Source: Bacteroidales bacterium | Lineage (GTDB): Bacteria > Bacteroidota > Bacteroidia > Bacteroidales > F082 | Assembly (NCBI GenBank): GCA_900771045.1 | Contig: CAAGMM010000262.1 | Location: 1 to 6,233 of the forward strand | DNA length: 6,233 nucleotides | Direction: 5' to 3' | In this document: one piece after another, positions 1-6,233 of the stretch | Layout of the letters: each line of letters opens with the position of its first letter | Position numbering within the stretch: position 1 is the first letter of the stretch | Translations under genes and position numbers: made by a program | The notes under the pieces: generated by a model | Databases searched by the model: none | Seen by the model: the letters and a program-made list of their open reading frames with translations, nothing else | What the model was told of the DNA's origin: nothing

Positions 1-10
1 ATTCAGACGG

Positions 11-60
11 GAAGGAAGGAGCTTTCCTTTCTTCCTTCTGATAAAAATATTGATTTTATC
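11..60. other. Two adjacent inverted repeats, possible weak terminator of an upstream gene
   Basis: Bases 11-20 (GAAGGAAGGA) pair with 29-38 (TTTCTTCCTT plus C) as a 10-bp stem with one G-T pair and an 8-base loop. Directly after it, GATAAAA at 40-46 pairs with TTTTATC at 54-60. Neither hairpin is followed by a run of T on either strand inside the window, so a Rho-independent terminator is not proven. The position at the start of a promoter-bearing intergenic region fits the 3' end of a gene lying to the left of the window. Alternative folds exist, for example AAGG at 16-19 with CCTT at 26-29. Confidence 0.3.
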
Positions 61-152
61 GACCTCCGCAAAAGTTGCATTTGTCTCTTGAATTTAGGTA
101 GAACCCACCAAAGTGAAAAATAGACAAAATTGTTGAAAAAAAACAAAAAAAA

Positions 153-190
153 TGTAGGATGTAAAAAAAAATGTTGTATATTTGCAGAAC
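153..190 (+). promoter_or_regulatory. Bacteroidota-type promoter upstream of the outer-membrane protein gene
   Basis: TATATTTG at 177-184 matches the TAnnTTTG -7 element used by the primary sigma factor of Bacteroidota. Transcription would start around 189-191, leaving an AT-rich leader of about 48 bases before the ATG at 239. A clear TTG at the -33 position is not visible; TG at 153-154 is the nearest candidate and is weak. The DNA just upstream (about 136-171) holds three A-tracts that may bend DNA or act like an UP element; that is inference. The leader has no obvious Shine-Dalgarno sequence or riboswitch fold. Confidence 0.6.
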
Positions 191-238
191 GTTTTAATGG
201 ATTATAGTATTAAAAAGTGTAATTTTATTAGTTGAGAA

Positions 239-2197
239 ATGAAGAAAACCGCTGCTTTAATTATGACTGTGATGACAATGGCTCTTATGCCGTTTGTCTC
301 GTTAGGTCAAGAAAAAGATGTTAACGTCAGAACGGATTTTCAGGACTACATCTACGTCAGTGGAGATGCCGGTCTGATGTTTATGAACGGTCAGATTGAC
401 AAAATCAAGCCTACTTTTAATTGCCGTGTTGGCCTTGGTTATCAGATGATTAACGTGCTGGGGTTCAAATTTAACGTTGGCGCAGGCCTCCTGAAAGGCG
501 AGTTCGATAACGGCTATAAGTCAAACGGCGACTATTACAGCGCTGACTTCAACATCACCGTGAACCTGACTGATATAATCCTCGGATATAACCCGGCCCG
601 CAAGTTTAACGTGACTCCGCACTTCGGCGTCGGAGTTTTGGAGCTGAGGTCGGCCCTCAAAGACGAAAATGACGATTTTATCGTTTCGTATGGTGAGAAA
701 GGACTCGGTAAAGAGGCATATAACGTACGGGGCAAAGGTATTATGGGAAGGGAGAACGTGTTTACGGTCCCGGTCGGATTAAGCGTCGGTTACCAGTTGA
801 CGCAGAGCTGGGGGCTTTATGCCGACTGGACTTATTATTTCGCCGATTCCGATAAACTCGATGCCGTCGTCGTCGCCGGACATGATGACAGGTCAAACAG
901 TATAAACCTTGGAGCCACATACCGTATCAAGGAAAGTTATAATCCGTTTACAAGACACCATGAGTTTTGTAACAACTGGTACGTGATGTTTGAAGGCGGC
1001 GTTATGAGTCCTTTCGGAGATGTCAGTAGCTCAGGCACTCTGAAACCGAATTTCGGTATAGGTGGTGGCTACCGTTTCCACAACATATTCAATATTTATG
1101 CCAAAATACACAGAGGCGAATACGAAGGTGATTTTGAACATGGCGGTGATTATAATGGGAAAATCCTAAGTGGTGAATATTATAACGCCTCCGTTAATTT
1201 CTCATTAGACCTCGTCGGCGCTATACTCGGATACAGAGAAGACCGCCCGGTAGCAGTCTCACCACACGCAGGTATCGGTTTTATAAACTATAAAAATGAA
1301 GTCGTCCTCGGTGGCCAGCACTATTTTGTCGGATATAAGGGAAGTGGCCGTGTGGAAGGTAACGGCATCTGTGGTATGGAAATGGCGATGAGTGTTCCCG
1401 TCGGTATAGAAGTCGCTTATAATATGACCAAGCGTTGGGACGCTTATGTTGACGCAACGTACACATATGTGAGCAAAGACAATTTCGATGGATACGATAT
1501 GGGTAATTCTAATGACGGATTCGGCACCGCCAATTTCGGTCTCCGTTATAAGTTTAGAAACACATGTGAACGCAATGATGATTTAGGAGACGAAAAACCG
1601 TTGCCTCAGATGAGTGCGTACGATAGTATCCCCGCAATGGTGAAGAAAGCCGTCAAAGAAGCCATAGAGGAAGGCGAAATTATGACTAACACTGTTCAGG
1701 TGGAAAAAGCGTACTTCAAATGCTACACAGACATCCAGTTCCCGGTATCTAAAGCCGAAAGAATAGACTCGCAGGCAAACCGTGACGCCATCGCAAGGGC
1801 CTGCTCGGAAATGGGCTATGGCTCAAAACTCATCGGCATCGTCGTGGAAGGATACGCCTCACCAGAGGGTGAAAGTGATAATAACCAGAAACTGTCTGAA
1901 GACCGCGCAAGAGAAGCTGCCGCCTTTATTAAGTCGGAAATCGGCAGAAAAGTAAAGATGGGAGACGCTAAAATAGAAACCGTCGGTATGGGCGCCGACT
2001 GGGAAGGCCTTATACTCGCTATAGCAAACGAAAAATTCGAGGGCGCTGAAGAAGTCGCTAACGAACTCCGCGATGCCGACAACGAAAGCCGTCCAGGCAT
2101 TCTTAGGAAAGCTATGGCAAAATATCCTCAAATCAGGTATTTGTTCCCACAACTCCGCCGCGCAACCGTCACCATTAAGACCGTGAAGGAAGAATAG
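239..2197 (+). CDS. OmpA-like outer-membrane protein with two tandem beta-barrel modules
   Basis: This is a 652-residue envelope protein that probably links the outer membrane to peptidoglycan. Residues 1-23 form a signal peptide (Lys-Lys, hydrophobic core, then a likely cleavage site SLG/Q). Residues about 36-230 and 245-440 are two related modules of alternating aromatic and glycine-rich strands typical of small outer-membrane barrels. Both contain ILGY followed by a (T/S)PH.G(V/I)G stretch, then a VPVG segment and a final Y(R/K) strand. Residues 490-650 resemble an OmpA C-terminal domain: VEGYASPEG at 536-544, then N549, L552, S553, R556 and A557 in the N..LS..RA pattern that contacts peptidoglycan. 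The DWEG (587-590) and FPQLRR (636-641) segments form an extension I associate with Bacteroidales relatives. The ATG at 239 is chosen because it gives an intact signal peptide; there is no Shine-Dalgarno. The gene has its own promoter and terminator, so it is probably monocistronic. The fold is confident; the precise cargo or receptor function is unknown. Confidence 0.85.
   Translation: MKKTAALIMTVMTMALMPFVSLGQEKDVNVRTDFQDYIYVSGDAGLMFMNGQIDKIKPTFNCRVGLGYQMINVLGFKFNVGAGLLKGEFDNGYKSNGDYYSADFNITVNLTDIILGYNPARKFNVTPHFGVGVLELRSALKDENDDFIVSYGEKGLGKEAYNVRGKGIMGRENVFTVPVGLSVGYQLTQSWGLYADWTYYFADSDKLDAVVVAGHDDRSNSINLGATYRIKESYNPFTRHHEFCNNWYVMFEGGVMSPFGDVSSSGTLKPNFGIGGGYRFHNIFNIYAKIHRGEYEGDFEHGGDYNGKILSGEYYNASVNFSLDLVGAILGYREDRPVAVSPHAGIGFINYKNEVVLGGQHYFVGYKGSGRVEGNGICGMEMAMSVPVGIEVAYNMTKRWDAYVDATYTYVSKDNFDGYDMGNSNDGFGTANFGLRYKFRNTCERNDDLGDEKPLPQMSAYDSIPAMVKKAVKEAIEEGEIMTNTVQVEKAYFKCYTDIQFPVSKAERIDSQANRDAIARACSEMGYGSKLIGIVVEGYASPEGESDNNQKLSEDRAREAAAFIKSEIGRKVKMGDAKIETVGMGADWEGLILAIANEKFEGAEEVANELRDADNESRPGILRKAMAKYPQIRYLFPQLRRATVTIKTVKEE
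407..928 (+). repeat. First copy of the duplicated barrel module (residues 57-230)
   Basis: This segment encodes residues 57-230, which align with residues 268-439 of the same protein. Shared landmarks in order are: (I/L)KP.F, then GYxxxN; a GEF/GDF acidic turn; G(D/E)YY and a strand ending in VNL or VNF; a DI/GAILGY stretch; (T/S)PHxGxG; (T/S)VPVG(L/I)xVxY; and a closing (N)xGxxYR/YK strand. The similarity is at protein level; the nucleotide copies have diverged, so the duplication is old. Confidence 0.75.
1040..1555 (+). repeat. Second copy of the duplicated barrel module (residues 268-439)
   Basis: This segment encodes residues 268-439 and is the partner of the 407-928 copy. It keeps the same order of landmarks: LKPNFGIGGGY, GDFE, GEYYNASVNF, GAILGY, SPHAGIG, SVPVGIEVAY and FGLRYKFR. 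The two copies are separated by a linker of about 37 residues with a Cys at residue 244. After this copy a Cys-containing linker (Cys443) leads into the periplasmic OmpA-like domain. Confidence 0.75.
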
Positions 2198-2245
2198 CCC
2201 CAATTCATGCCGAGAAAAACGGCAACAGAATATACCGCAACTAAC

Positions 2246-2285
2246 CGTGGCCACATACTCCCGAGTGTGTGGTCGCGTTTTTTTT
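2246..2285 (+). terminator. Rho-independent terminator of the outer-membrane protein gene
   Basis: Bases 2246-2259 pair with 2264-2277 as a 14-bp stem (with three G-T pairs) closed by a CCCG loop at 2260-2263. Eight consecutive T follow at 2278-2285. It lies 49 bases after the stop codon and just before the next promoter, so it should isolate the outer-membrane protein gene from the downstream unit. Confidence 0.88.
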
Positions 2286-2296
2286 AATTGTCGTGC

Positions 2297-2330
2297 GTGC
2301 AATGAAAATTTTTTTTATATTTGCAGAAAT
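2297..2330 (+). promoter_or_regulatory. Bacteroidota-type promoter of the transporter-recX-kinase unit
   Basis: TATATTTG at 2316-2323 matches the TAnnTTTG -7 element. The 13-base core TATATTTGCAGAA is identical to that of the promoter at 177-189. Transcription would start near 2328-2330, giving a leader of about 38-40 bases. A -33 TTG at the usual spacing is not clear: the nearest TTG (2288-2290) is a few bases too far. I cannot recognise a phosphate-responsive operator. Confidence 0.6.
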
Positions 2331-2367
2331 TATTGTGATGTCTTAAAACACGAATACTTGTATTTTT

Positions 2368-4053
2368 ATGATGACGACGGCTGAAATTTTTGCGGCAGTG
2401 CTTCTTTTGATAGCCGGCATAGGTATCTTCCTTGTCGCCTGCCAGATGATGAGTTCCAACCTTGAATCGGCAAGTTCAAACAAATTAAAGAGCTTGTTCT
2501 CCCGCGCCTCGGGAAGCAAACTCCTCGGCGTCGGTATCGGAGCCGTCGGGACGGCAGCCATCCAAAGCTCCGGAGCGACAACGGTGATGGTTATCGGCTT
2601 TGTCAATGCGGGCATAGTCTCGCTCGCACAAGCCGCCACGATGATCTACGGAGCCAATATCGGTACAACCGTCACGGCGCAAATCGTGGCACTCGGTATG
2701 TTCGGCAACTCGGCACTGTCAACATCGGCCATCTTCTCGGCACTCGCCGGATTCGGCGCATTTATGATGATTCTCGGAAAAAGGGATGTCGTCATAAAAA
2801 CCGGCGGCATCCTCACAGGCTTCGGAATGCTCTTCGTCGGCCTCGACCTGATGAGCGACTCTATGGCGGGCTTCGCAGCACTCGACTCCGTGAAGATCTT
2901 CCTCGCACAAATAAGCAACCCATTCCTGCTCGTCATACTCGGAACCGTCTTTACGGCAATAATTCAAAGCTCGTCGGTGATGACGTCAATCGCAATCGCA
3001 ATGACATACTCGGGACTTATCGGCCTCAACCAAGGCATCTTCCTGACTATGGGTTCCAATATCGGCTCCTGCATCGTCGCCATACTCGCAGGTATGACGT
3101 CAGGGAAAAACGCCAAACGCACGGCACTTATCCACTTGATATTCAATTGCAGCGGCGTCGTTATCTTCCTGATAGCGTATTACCTGTTCTATTTTGTCGG
3201 CGGATTGACGTTCGGCGAAATGTTCGAGGCCGTCTTCCCAGGAGTGCCGCAGACACAACTCGCAATGTTCCACACGTTCTTCAACGTGACGACCGTCGTA
3301 ATCGTCCTCCCGCTCACAAACCTGCTCGTTAAAATAGTCTGCCACATCGTCCCAGACAAACCGGATGCCGTCGAAAATCCAGATGCACCGAGACTGTACT
3401 TCATCGACGACAATATGCTTAAAACGCCGCCCGTCGCAGTCGAACAAACGAAAAAGGAAATCGTCAATATGGCCGGAATCGCTATGGGAAACTTCAACCG
3501 CTCACTGAAAATCATCTGCAATATGGATTTTTCAGAAGAAGACGATTTCGCCAAAGACGAAAAAGAGCTCAATTTCCTTAATTACGCTATAATTAATTTT
3601 GTTGTCAAACTGTCTGAAAAACAACAGCTTAGCGAAGAAGACCACGTTTATCTGTCATCAACGTTCCGCACCGTCCGCGACATCGAGCGTATCGGCGACT
3701 ATGCGGAAAACATCGTTGAATATGCCGTCAGCCTGAAGAACTCAAACAGCAGTTTTTCCAAGGATGCCATTAAAGAAATTAAGCATCTCAGCGACCTCAT
3801 CAACGATATGTATGAAAAAGTCATGCGCGCATACACCGACGGCGATATGTTCTCGCTCGGCCAGGCTGATGCCGTCGAGGAAGAAGTCGATAATTTCACC
3901 AAACAGATGGAAGACAAACATATTGAACGGCTTTCGGAAGGTATCTGCTCGCCGTCCGTCGGGTCGCAATACCTTTCGCTGTCGTCAAATGCCGAACGTG
4001 TCGCCGACCATCTGATGAATGTCGGAAAGACGATTCGCGCCAAAGTGATGTAG
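2368..4053 (+). CDS. Na+/phosphate cotransporter (NptA/YjbB type) with C-terminal PhoU-like domain
   Basis: This is an inner-membrane protein of the Na/Pi-cotransporter family, expected to move phosphate with sodium. The family hallmark is two inverted repeats, and both are visible: QSSGATT (66-72) followed by GANIGTT (95-101), and QSSSVMT (200-206) followed by GSNIGSC (229-235). Hydrophobic membrane segments extend from about residue 5 to 325. Residues about 355-561 form a helical PhoU-like region with two copies of the metal-binding motif, ERIGDYAE (440-447) and NAERVADH (541-548). The length of 561 residues suits the transporter-PhoU fusion subfamily. The ATG at 2368 is followed directly by a second ATG; either could start the protein and no Shine-Dalgarno decides between them. 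The stop codon lies only 2 bases before the recX ATG, and a GTG overlaps the stop, so coupling is likely. Family assignment is firm. Phosphate as substrate and the direction of transport are inferred from the family; some relatives may export phosphate. Confidence 0.93.
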   Translation: MMTTAEIFAAVLLLIAGIGIFLVACQMMSSNLESASSNKLKSLFSRASGSKLLGVGIGAVGTAAIQSSGATTVMVIGFVNAGIVSLAQAATMIYGANIGTTVTAQIVALGMFGNSALSTSAIFSALAGFGAFMMILGKRDVVIKTGGILTGFGMLFVGLDLMSDSMAGFAALDSVKIFLAQISNPFLLVILGTVFTAIIQSSSVMTSIAIAMTYSGLIGLNQGIFLTMGSNIGSCIVAILAGMTSGKNAKRTALIHLIFNCSGVVIFLIAYYLFYFVGGLTFGEMFEAVFPGVPQTQLAMFHTFFNVTTVVIVLPLTNLLVKIVCHIVPDKPDAVENPDAPRLYFIDDNMLKTPPVAVEQTKKEIVNMAGIAMGNFNRSLKIICNMDFSEEDDFAKDEKELNFLNYAIINFVVKLSEKQQLSEEDHVYLSSTFRTVRDIERIGDYAENIVEYAVSLKNSNSSFSKDAIKEIKHLSDLINDMYEKVMRAYTDGDMFSLGQADAVEEEVDNFTKQMEDKHIERLSEGICSPSVGSQYLSLSSNAERVADHLMNVGKTIRAKVM

Positions 4054-4055
4054 TG

Positions 4056-4493
4056 ATGGACGTCGTGGAAAAAATAATGCGTTATTGCGCATATCGGGAA
4101 CGCTGCACGTCGGAGGTTGAAAACAAACTTAAAACCTTGACAGACAACTCGTTAGAGCGTGATAAAGTTATGAAGGCGCTTCTTGACGACGGCTTCGTTG
4201 ACGACCGCCGTTATGCGGAAATATTTACGAAAAGCAAGATTCATCAGCAGCATTGGGGAAGGAATAAAATCTCTTCCGCATTGAAAACAAAGCACATCGC
4301 AACGGAAATCATAAACGATGTTATGTCAGAAATTGACGAAGACGAACAAATCGAGATACTTGAAAGTCTGATAAAATCTAAAAAGATTGATGAACCGGAC
4401 GCCTCGAAACGTAGGGCGAAAATGGTGCGTTATGCAATGTCGAAAGGTTTCTCAATCGGGCAAATCGAACAAGTTTTGAAAGAAAAAATATGA
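4056..4493 (+). CDS. recX: Regulatory protein RecX
   Basis: This is a 145-residue cytoplasmic protein of the RecX family, which binds RecA filaments and in studied species limits RecA recombinase and coprotease activity. The evidence is an all-helical protein of tandem three-helix repeats with typical family landmarks: YCAYRERCTSEVENKL near residues 10-25, DDGFVDDRRYAEIF at 44-57, and HWGRNKISSAL at 66-76. The C-terminal repeat reads VRYAMSKGFSIGQI near 124-137. The length is near the usual 140-170. I chose ATG 4056; a GTG at 4053, sharing its G with the preceding TAG stop, would add one residue. The final codons overlap the kinase start in an ATGA arrangement. No recA is present in the window, and the lodging of recX between a phosphate transporter and a kinase is not a context I recognise. 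Transcription presumably comes from the promoter upstream of the transporter. Confidence 0.87.
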   Translation: MDVVEKIMRYCAYRERCTSEVENKLKTLTDNSLERDKVMKALLDDGFVDDRRYAEIFTKSKIHQQHWGRNKISSALKTKHIATEIINDVMSEIDEDEQIEILESLIKSKKIDEPDASKRRAKMVRYAMSKGFSIGQIEQVLKEKI

Positions 4494-5989
4494 ATCTTTA
4501 TTCGCGTAAGAAAAGTTGGCTTCTGATATTGTCTCTGCTTGCGGTGGCGATAATCGCCTTTTTCGTGTTATACACAAATGCCATCGTCAGCCGTTTCGCA
4601 GAGCGCGAAAATCAGCAGATAAAGACGTGGGCGGATGCGGTTCAGACGCAGGCGGCGTTGATCAGTTATACTGATGAGTTCTTCGGCGGCTTTGAAAAAC
4701 AGGAAGATTTGCGCGTCGATTTGCTTGCTTCGGCTTATCGCAGGTTTATGGACGCTTCTCCAAATGAAAATGTCAGTATCTTTTTGGACATCATCTCCAA
4801 CAACATCAGCATCCCCGTCGTCATAACCGATAACGCCGGAAATATCGTCGTTTCTGTTAATCTCCCTGATAATCAAAGAGAAAAGAAATCTTTCGACATC
4901 GAAATGCAGACATTTTACAGCAAATACGACCCCATCAGGATGGACAACGGAATGTGGCTGTATTACAGCGAGTCTCTCATTTACACTGAGCTTGAGGGTG
5001 TCTTGAAGGATATGTTTTTTACCTTTATGGACGACGTCATTTACAACGTCGTCGGTTCGCCCGTGATTATCACCGACAGCACGATGCAGAGAGTGATTGC
5101 TTTCGGGAATCTCGATTCAGTAGAAATGCGTAATCCCTCTTTCGTGGCGGAGCAGATTCAAAAGATGGATGACGAAAATATGCCGATAAAGGTCGCTTAT
5201 CTCGACAAGGGAAATGTCTTTATACATTATCGCACGTCGGATCTGCTTGTAAATGTGAGGTTTTACGGCTATTTGCAGATTTTGCTCGTCGCGGTGTTCG
5301 TCATTGTGGCCTATCTGTTCCTCAGCGGGATAAGGCGTTCCGAGCAGAACCAGGTGTGGGCGGGTATGGCAAAGGAGACGGCGCATCAACTCGGCACGCC
5401 GTTGACGTCACTGATGGGGTGGATAGAGTTGATGAAGTCGGAAGAGCATCCGTTTATCGGGACAGCCGAGATGGAAAATGACGTTAACAGGCTGACGATG
5501 ATAGCGGAACGCTTCTCCAAGATAGGCTCTGTGCCGACATTGGAAGGCAATGATGCCGTGAAGGCCGTGTCGGAGACGATGAATTATCTGAAGAAGAGGT
5601 TCTCTTCCGGGAAAATCGATTTTGACGTTCAGCTGCCCGACAGGAGCCTCGTCATTCCGCTCAACAAGGCGCTTTTCAGCTGGGTTTTGGAAAATCTCAC
5701 CAAGAACGCCATCGACGCGATGCCCGACGGCGGCTGCATAACGATAGAGATGACAGAGGACGACAGGTTCGTCATCATTGACGTGAGCGATACGGGGAAA
5801 GGCATGTCACGCAATATGTTCAAGCAGGTCTTCAAGCCCGGCTACACCACTAAAAAAAGAGGCTGGGGACTCGGTTTGTCGCTTGTGAAACGCATAATAG
5901 AGGAGTATCATAAAGGCAGAATCTTCGTTAAGAACTCCACTATCGGACGCGGCACGACGTTCAGGATAATGCTTAGGAAGTCGATTTGA
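4490..5989 (+). CDS. Membrane sensor histidine kinase, orphan, without HAMP domain
   Basis: This is a 499-residue two-component sensor kinase in the inner membrane. Residues 9-30 are a first membrane helix and about 260-280 a second; between them lies an extracytoplasmic sensor domain of about 230 residues. The sensor holds two similar stretches, PVVITDNAGNIV (109-120) and PVIITDSTMQRVI (191-203), which resemble the core of PAS/Cache-type folds. The catalytic part follows the second helix after only about 12 residues, leaving no room for a HAMP domain. The H-box has the phospho-accepting H299 in AHQLGTPLTSL. The N-box is ENLTKNAIDAM with N402 and N406, the G1 box DTGKGM (434-439) and the G2 box RGWGLGL (457-463). 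Gln replaces the usual acidic residue after the His, while T303 at the phosphatase position is kept. No response regulator is adjacent, so partner and signal are unknown. The start overlaps recX by 4 bases (ATGA), which supports translational coupling and this start codon. Confidence 0.9.
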   Translation: MNLYSRKKSWLLILSLLAVAIIAFFVLYTNAIVSRFAERENQQIKTWADAVQTQAALISYTDEFFGGFEKQEDLRVDLLASAYRRFMDASPNENVSIFLDIISNNISIPVVITDNAGNIVVSVNLPDNQREKKSFDIEMQTFYSKYDPIRMDNGMWLYYSESLIYTELEGVLKDMFFTFMDDVIYNVVGSPVIITDSTMQRVIAFGNLDSVEMRNPSFVAEQIQKMDDENMPIKVAYLDKGNVFIHYRTSDLLVNVRFYGYLQILLVAVFVIVAYLFLSGIRRSEQNQVWAGMAKETAHQLGTPLTSLMGWIELMKSEEHPFIGTAEMENDVNRLTMIAERFSKIGSVPTLEGNDAVKAVSETMNYLKKRFSSGKIDFDVQLPDRSLVIPLNKALFSWVLENLTKNAIDAMPDGGCITIEMTEDDRFVIIDVSDTGKGMSRNMFKQVFKPGYTTKKRGWGLGLSLVKRIIEEYHKGRIFVKNSTIGRGTTFRIMLRKSI

Positions 5990-6019
5990 CGTTTGGGGCC
6001 GTTTGAACAGTCGAATCCA

Positions 6020-6048
6020 TAAAAAAACAGGAGCGAAACCGCCCCTGT
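6020..6048 (-). terminator. Rho-independent terminator of the tRNA pair
   Basis: Read on the minus strand, ACAGGGGCG (6048-6040) pairs with CGCTCCTGT (6035-6027) as a 9-bp stem with one G-T pair and a GTTT loop. A run of T follows at 6027-6021. It begins 7 bases after the tRNA-Phe gene. On the plus strand the hairpin lacks a T-run, so it is not a clear terminator for the kinase gene, although it could still impede that transcription. Confidence 0.85.
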
Positions 6049-6055
6049 CTGCAAG

Positions 6056-6128
<73 letters not shown>

Positions 6129-6153
6129 ATGTAGGATTTCCGTTCTGGAGAAA

Positions 6154-6229
6154 TGGTAGGGGCGCAGGGATTCGAACCCTGGACCCAGTGATTAAGAGTC
6201 ACTTGCTCTACCAGCTGAGCTACGGCCCC
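6154..6229 (-). tRNA. tRNA-Lys (anticodon CTT) with encoded CCA
   Basis: The minus strand folds as a cloverleaf: D-stem GCTC/GAGC, anticodon arm AGTGA/TCACT with loop CTCTTAA (anticodon CTT at 6194-6196), a perfect T-stem CAGGG/CCCTG with loop TTCGAAT, and A73 followed by an encoded CCA (6156-6154). The acceptor stem GGGGCCG/CGCCCCT has five Watson-Crick pairs, a G-T at 1:72 and a C:C mismatch at 5:68. It could instead slip so that one C bulges. It is the first gene of the minus-strand pair with tRNA-Phe; the promoter must lie to the right of the window. Confidence 0.88.
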
Positions 6230-6233
6230 ATTC

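Noticed and set aside
131..171. A-rich tracts as a replication origin or a phase-variable repeat
   Set aside because: Runs of A near Bacteroidota promoters are common; there are no DnaA-box-like repeats and no regular unit that would support phase variation.
1859..2302. 147-codon minus-strand open frame opposite the end of the outer-membrane protein gene and its terminator
   Set aside because: It is antisense to a well-supported gene, runs through the terminator hairpin, and its product shows no recognisable domain or coherent composition.
3147..3332. 61-codon plus-strand frame inside the transporter gene
   Set aside because: It is an out-of-frame, arginine-rich shadow within a conserved membrane-protein gene.
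3100..3572. Overlapping minus-strand open frames (3100-3447 and 3189-3572) opposite the transporter
   Set aside because: They mirror the strongly biased codon use of the transporter gene; no promoter, start context or domain supports them.
4053..4055. GTG as the recX start
   Set aside because: Possible, and it overlaps the preceding stop, but the adjacent ATG at 4056 is the more usual start and changes only one residue.
5117..5389. 90-codon minus-strand frame opposite the kinase
   Set aside because: It is antisense to the second membrane helix and H-box of a clear kinase, with no independent support.

Overview
The window looks like a chromosomal segment of a member of the Bacteroidota, probably the order Bacteroidales. 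Three things support this: two promoter cores of the TAnnTTTG type that is typical of that phylum, start codons with no convincing Shine-Dalgarno sequence, and an OmpA-like surface protein whose C-terminal domain carries the GYASPEG / DWEG / FPQLRR pattern I associate with Bacteroidales. This assignment rests on motif recognition only; no database search was possible.

Layout, left to right. Positions 1-238 are non-coding: two small inverted repeats, then A-rich DNA and a promoter core at 177-184. A 652-residue outer-membrane protein follows at 239-2197. It has a signal peptide, two tandem copies of a beta-barrel-like module and a C-terminal OmpA-like peptidoglycan-binding domain, and it ends at a strong intrinsic terminator (2246-2285). 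A second promoter core (2316-2323) opens a compact three-gene unit. This encodes a Na+/phosphate cotransporter with a fused PhoU-like domain (2368-4053), RecX (4056-4493) and a membrane sensor histidine kinase (4490-5989). The gene junctions are 2 bases apart or overlap by 4 bases, so co-transcription and translational coupling are likely. On the minus strand, tRNA-Lys(CTT) and then tRNA-Phe(GAA) form a tandem pair that ends at a good intrinsic terminator (6020-6048) and converges on the kinase gene.

How the genes may work together. The outer-membrane protein is a separate single-gene unit that probably anchors the envelope to peptidoglycan. The downstream unit combines phosphate uptake, a RecA modulator and a kinase without an adjacent response regulator. 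A phosphate- or envelope-sensing role for the kinase is only an inference from this context.

The least ordinary features are these. The acceptor stem of tRNA-Phe does not pair, although its Phe identity positions are intact. The barrel module of the surface protein is duplicated. The kinase has a repeated PV(V/I)ITD motif in its sensor region, no room for a HAMP domain, and Gln in place of the usual acidic residue after the phospho-accepting His. I see no CRISPR array, insertion sequence or recognisable defence system.
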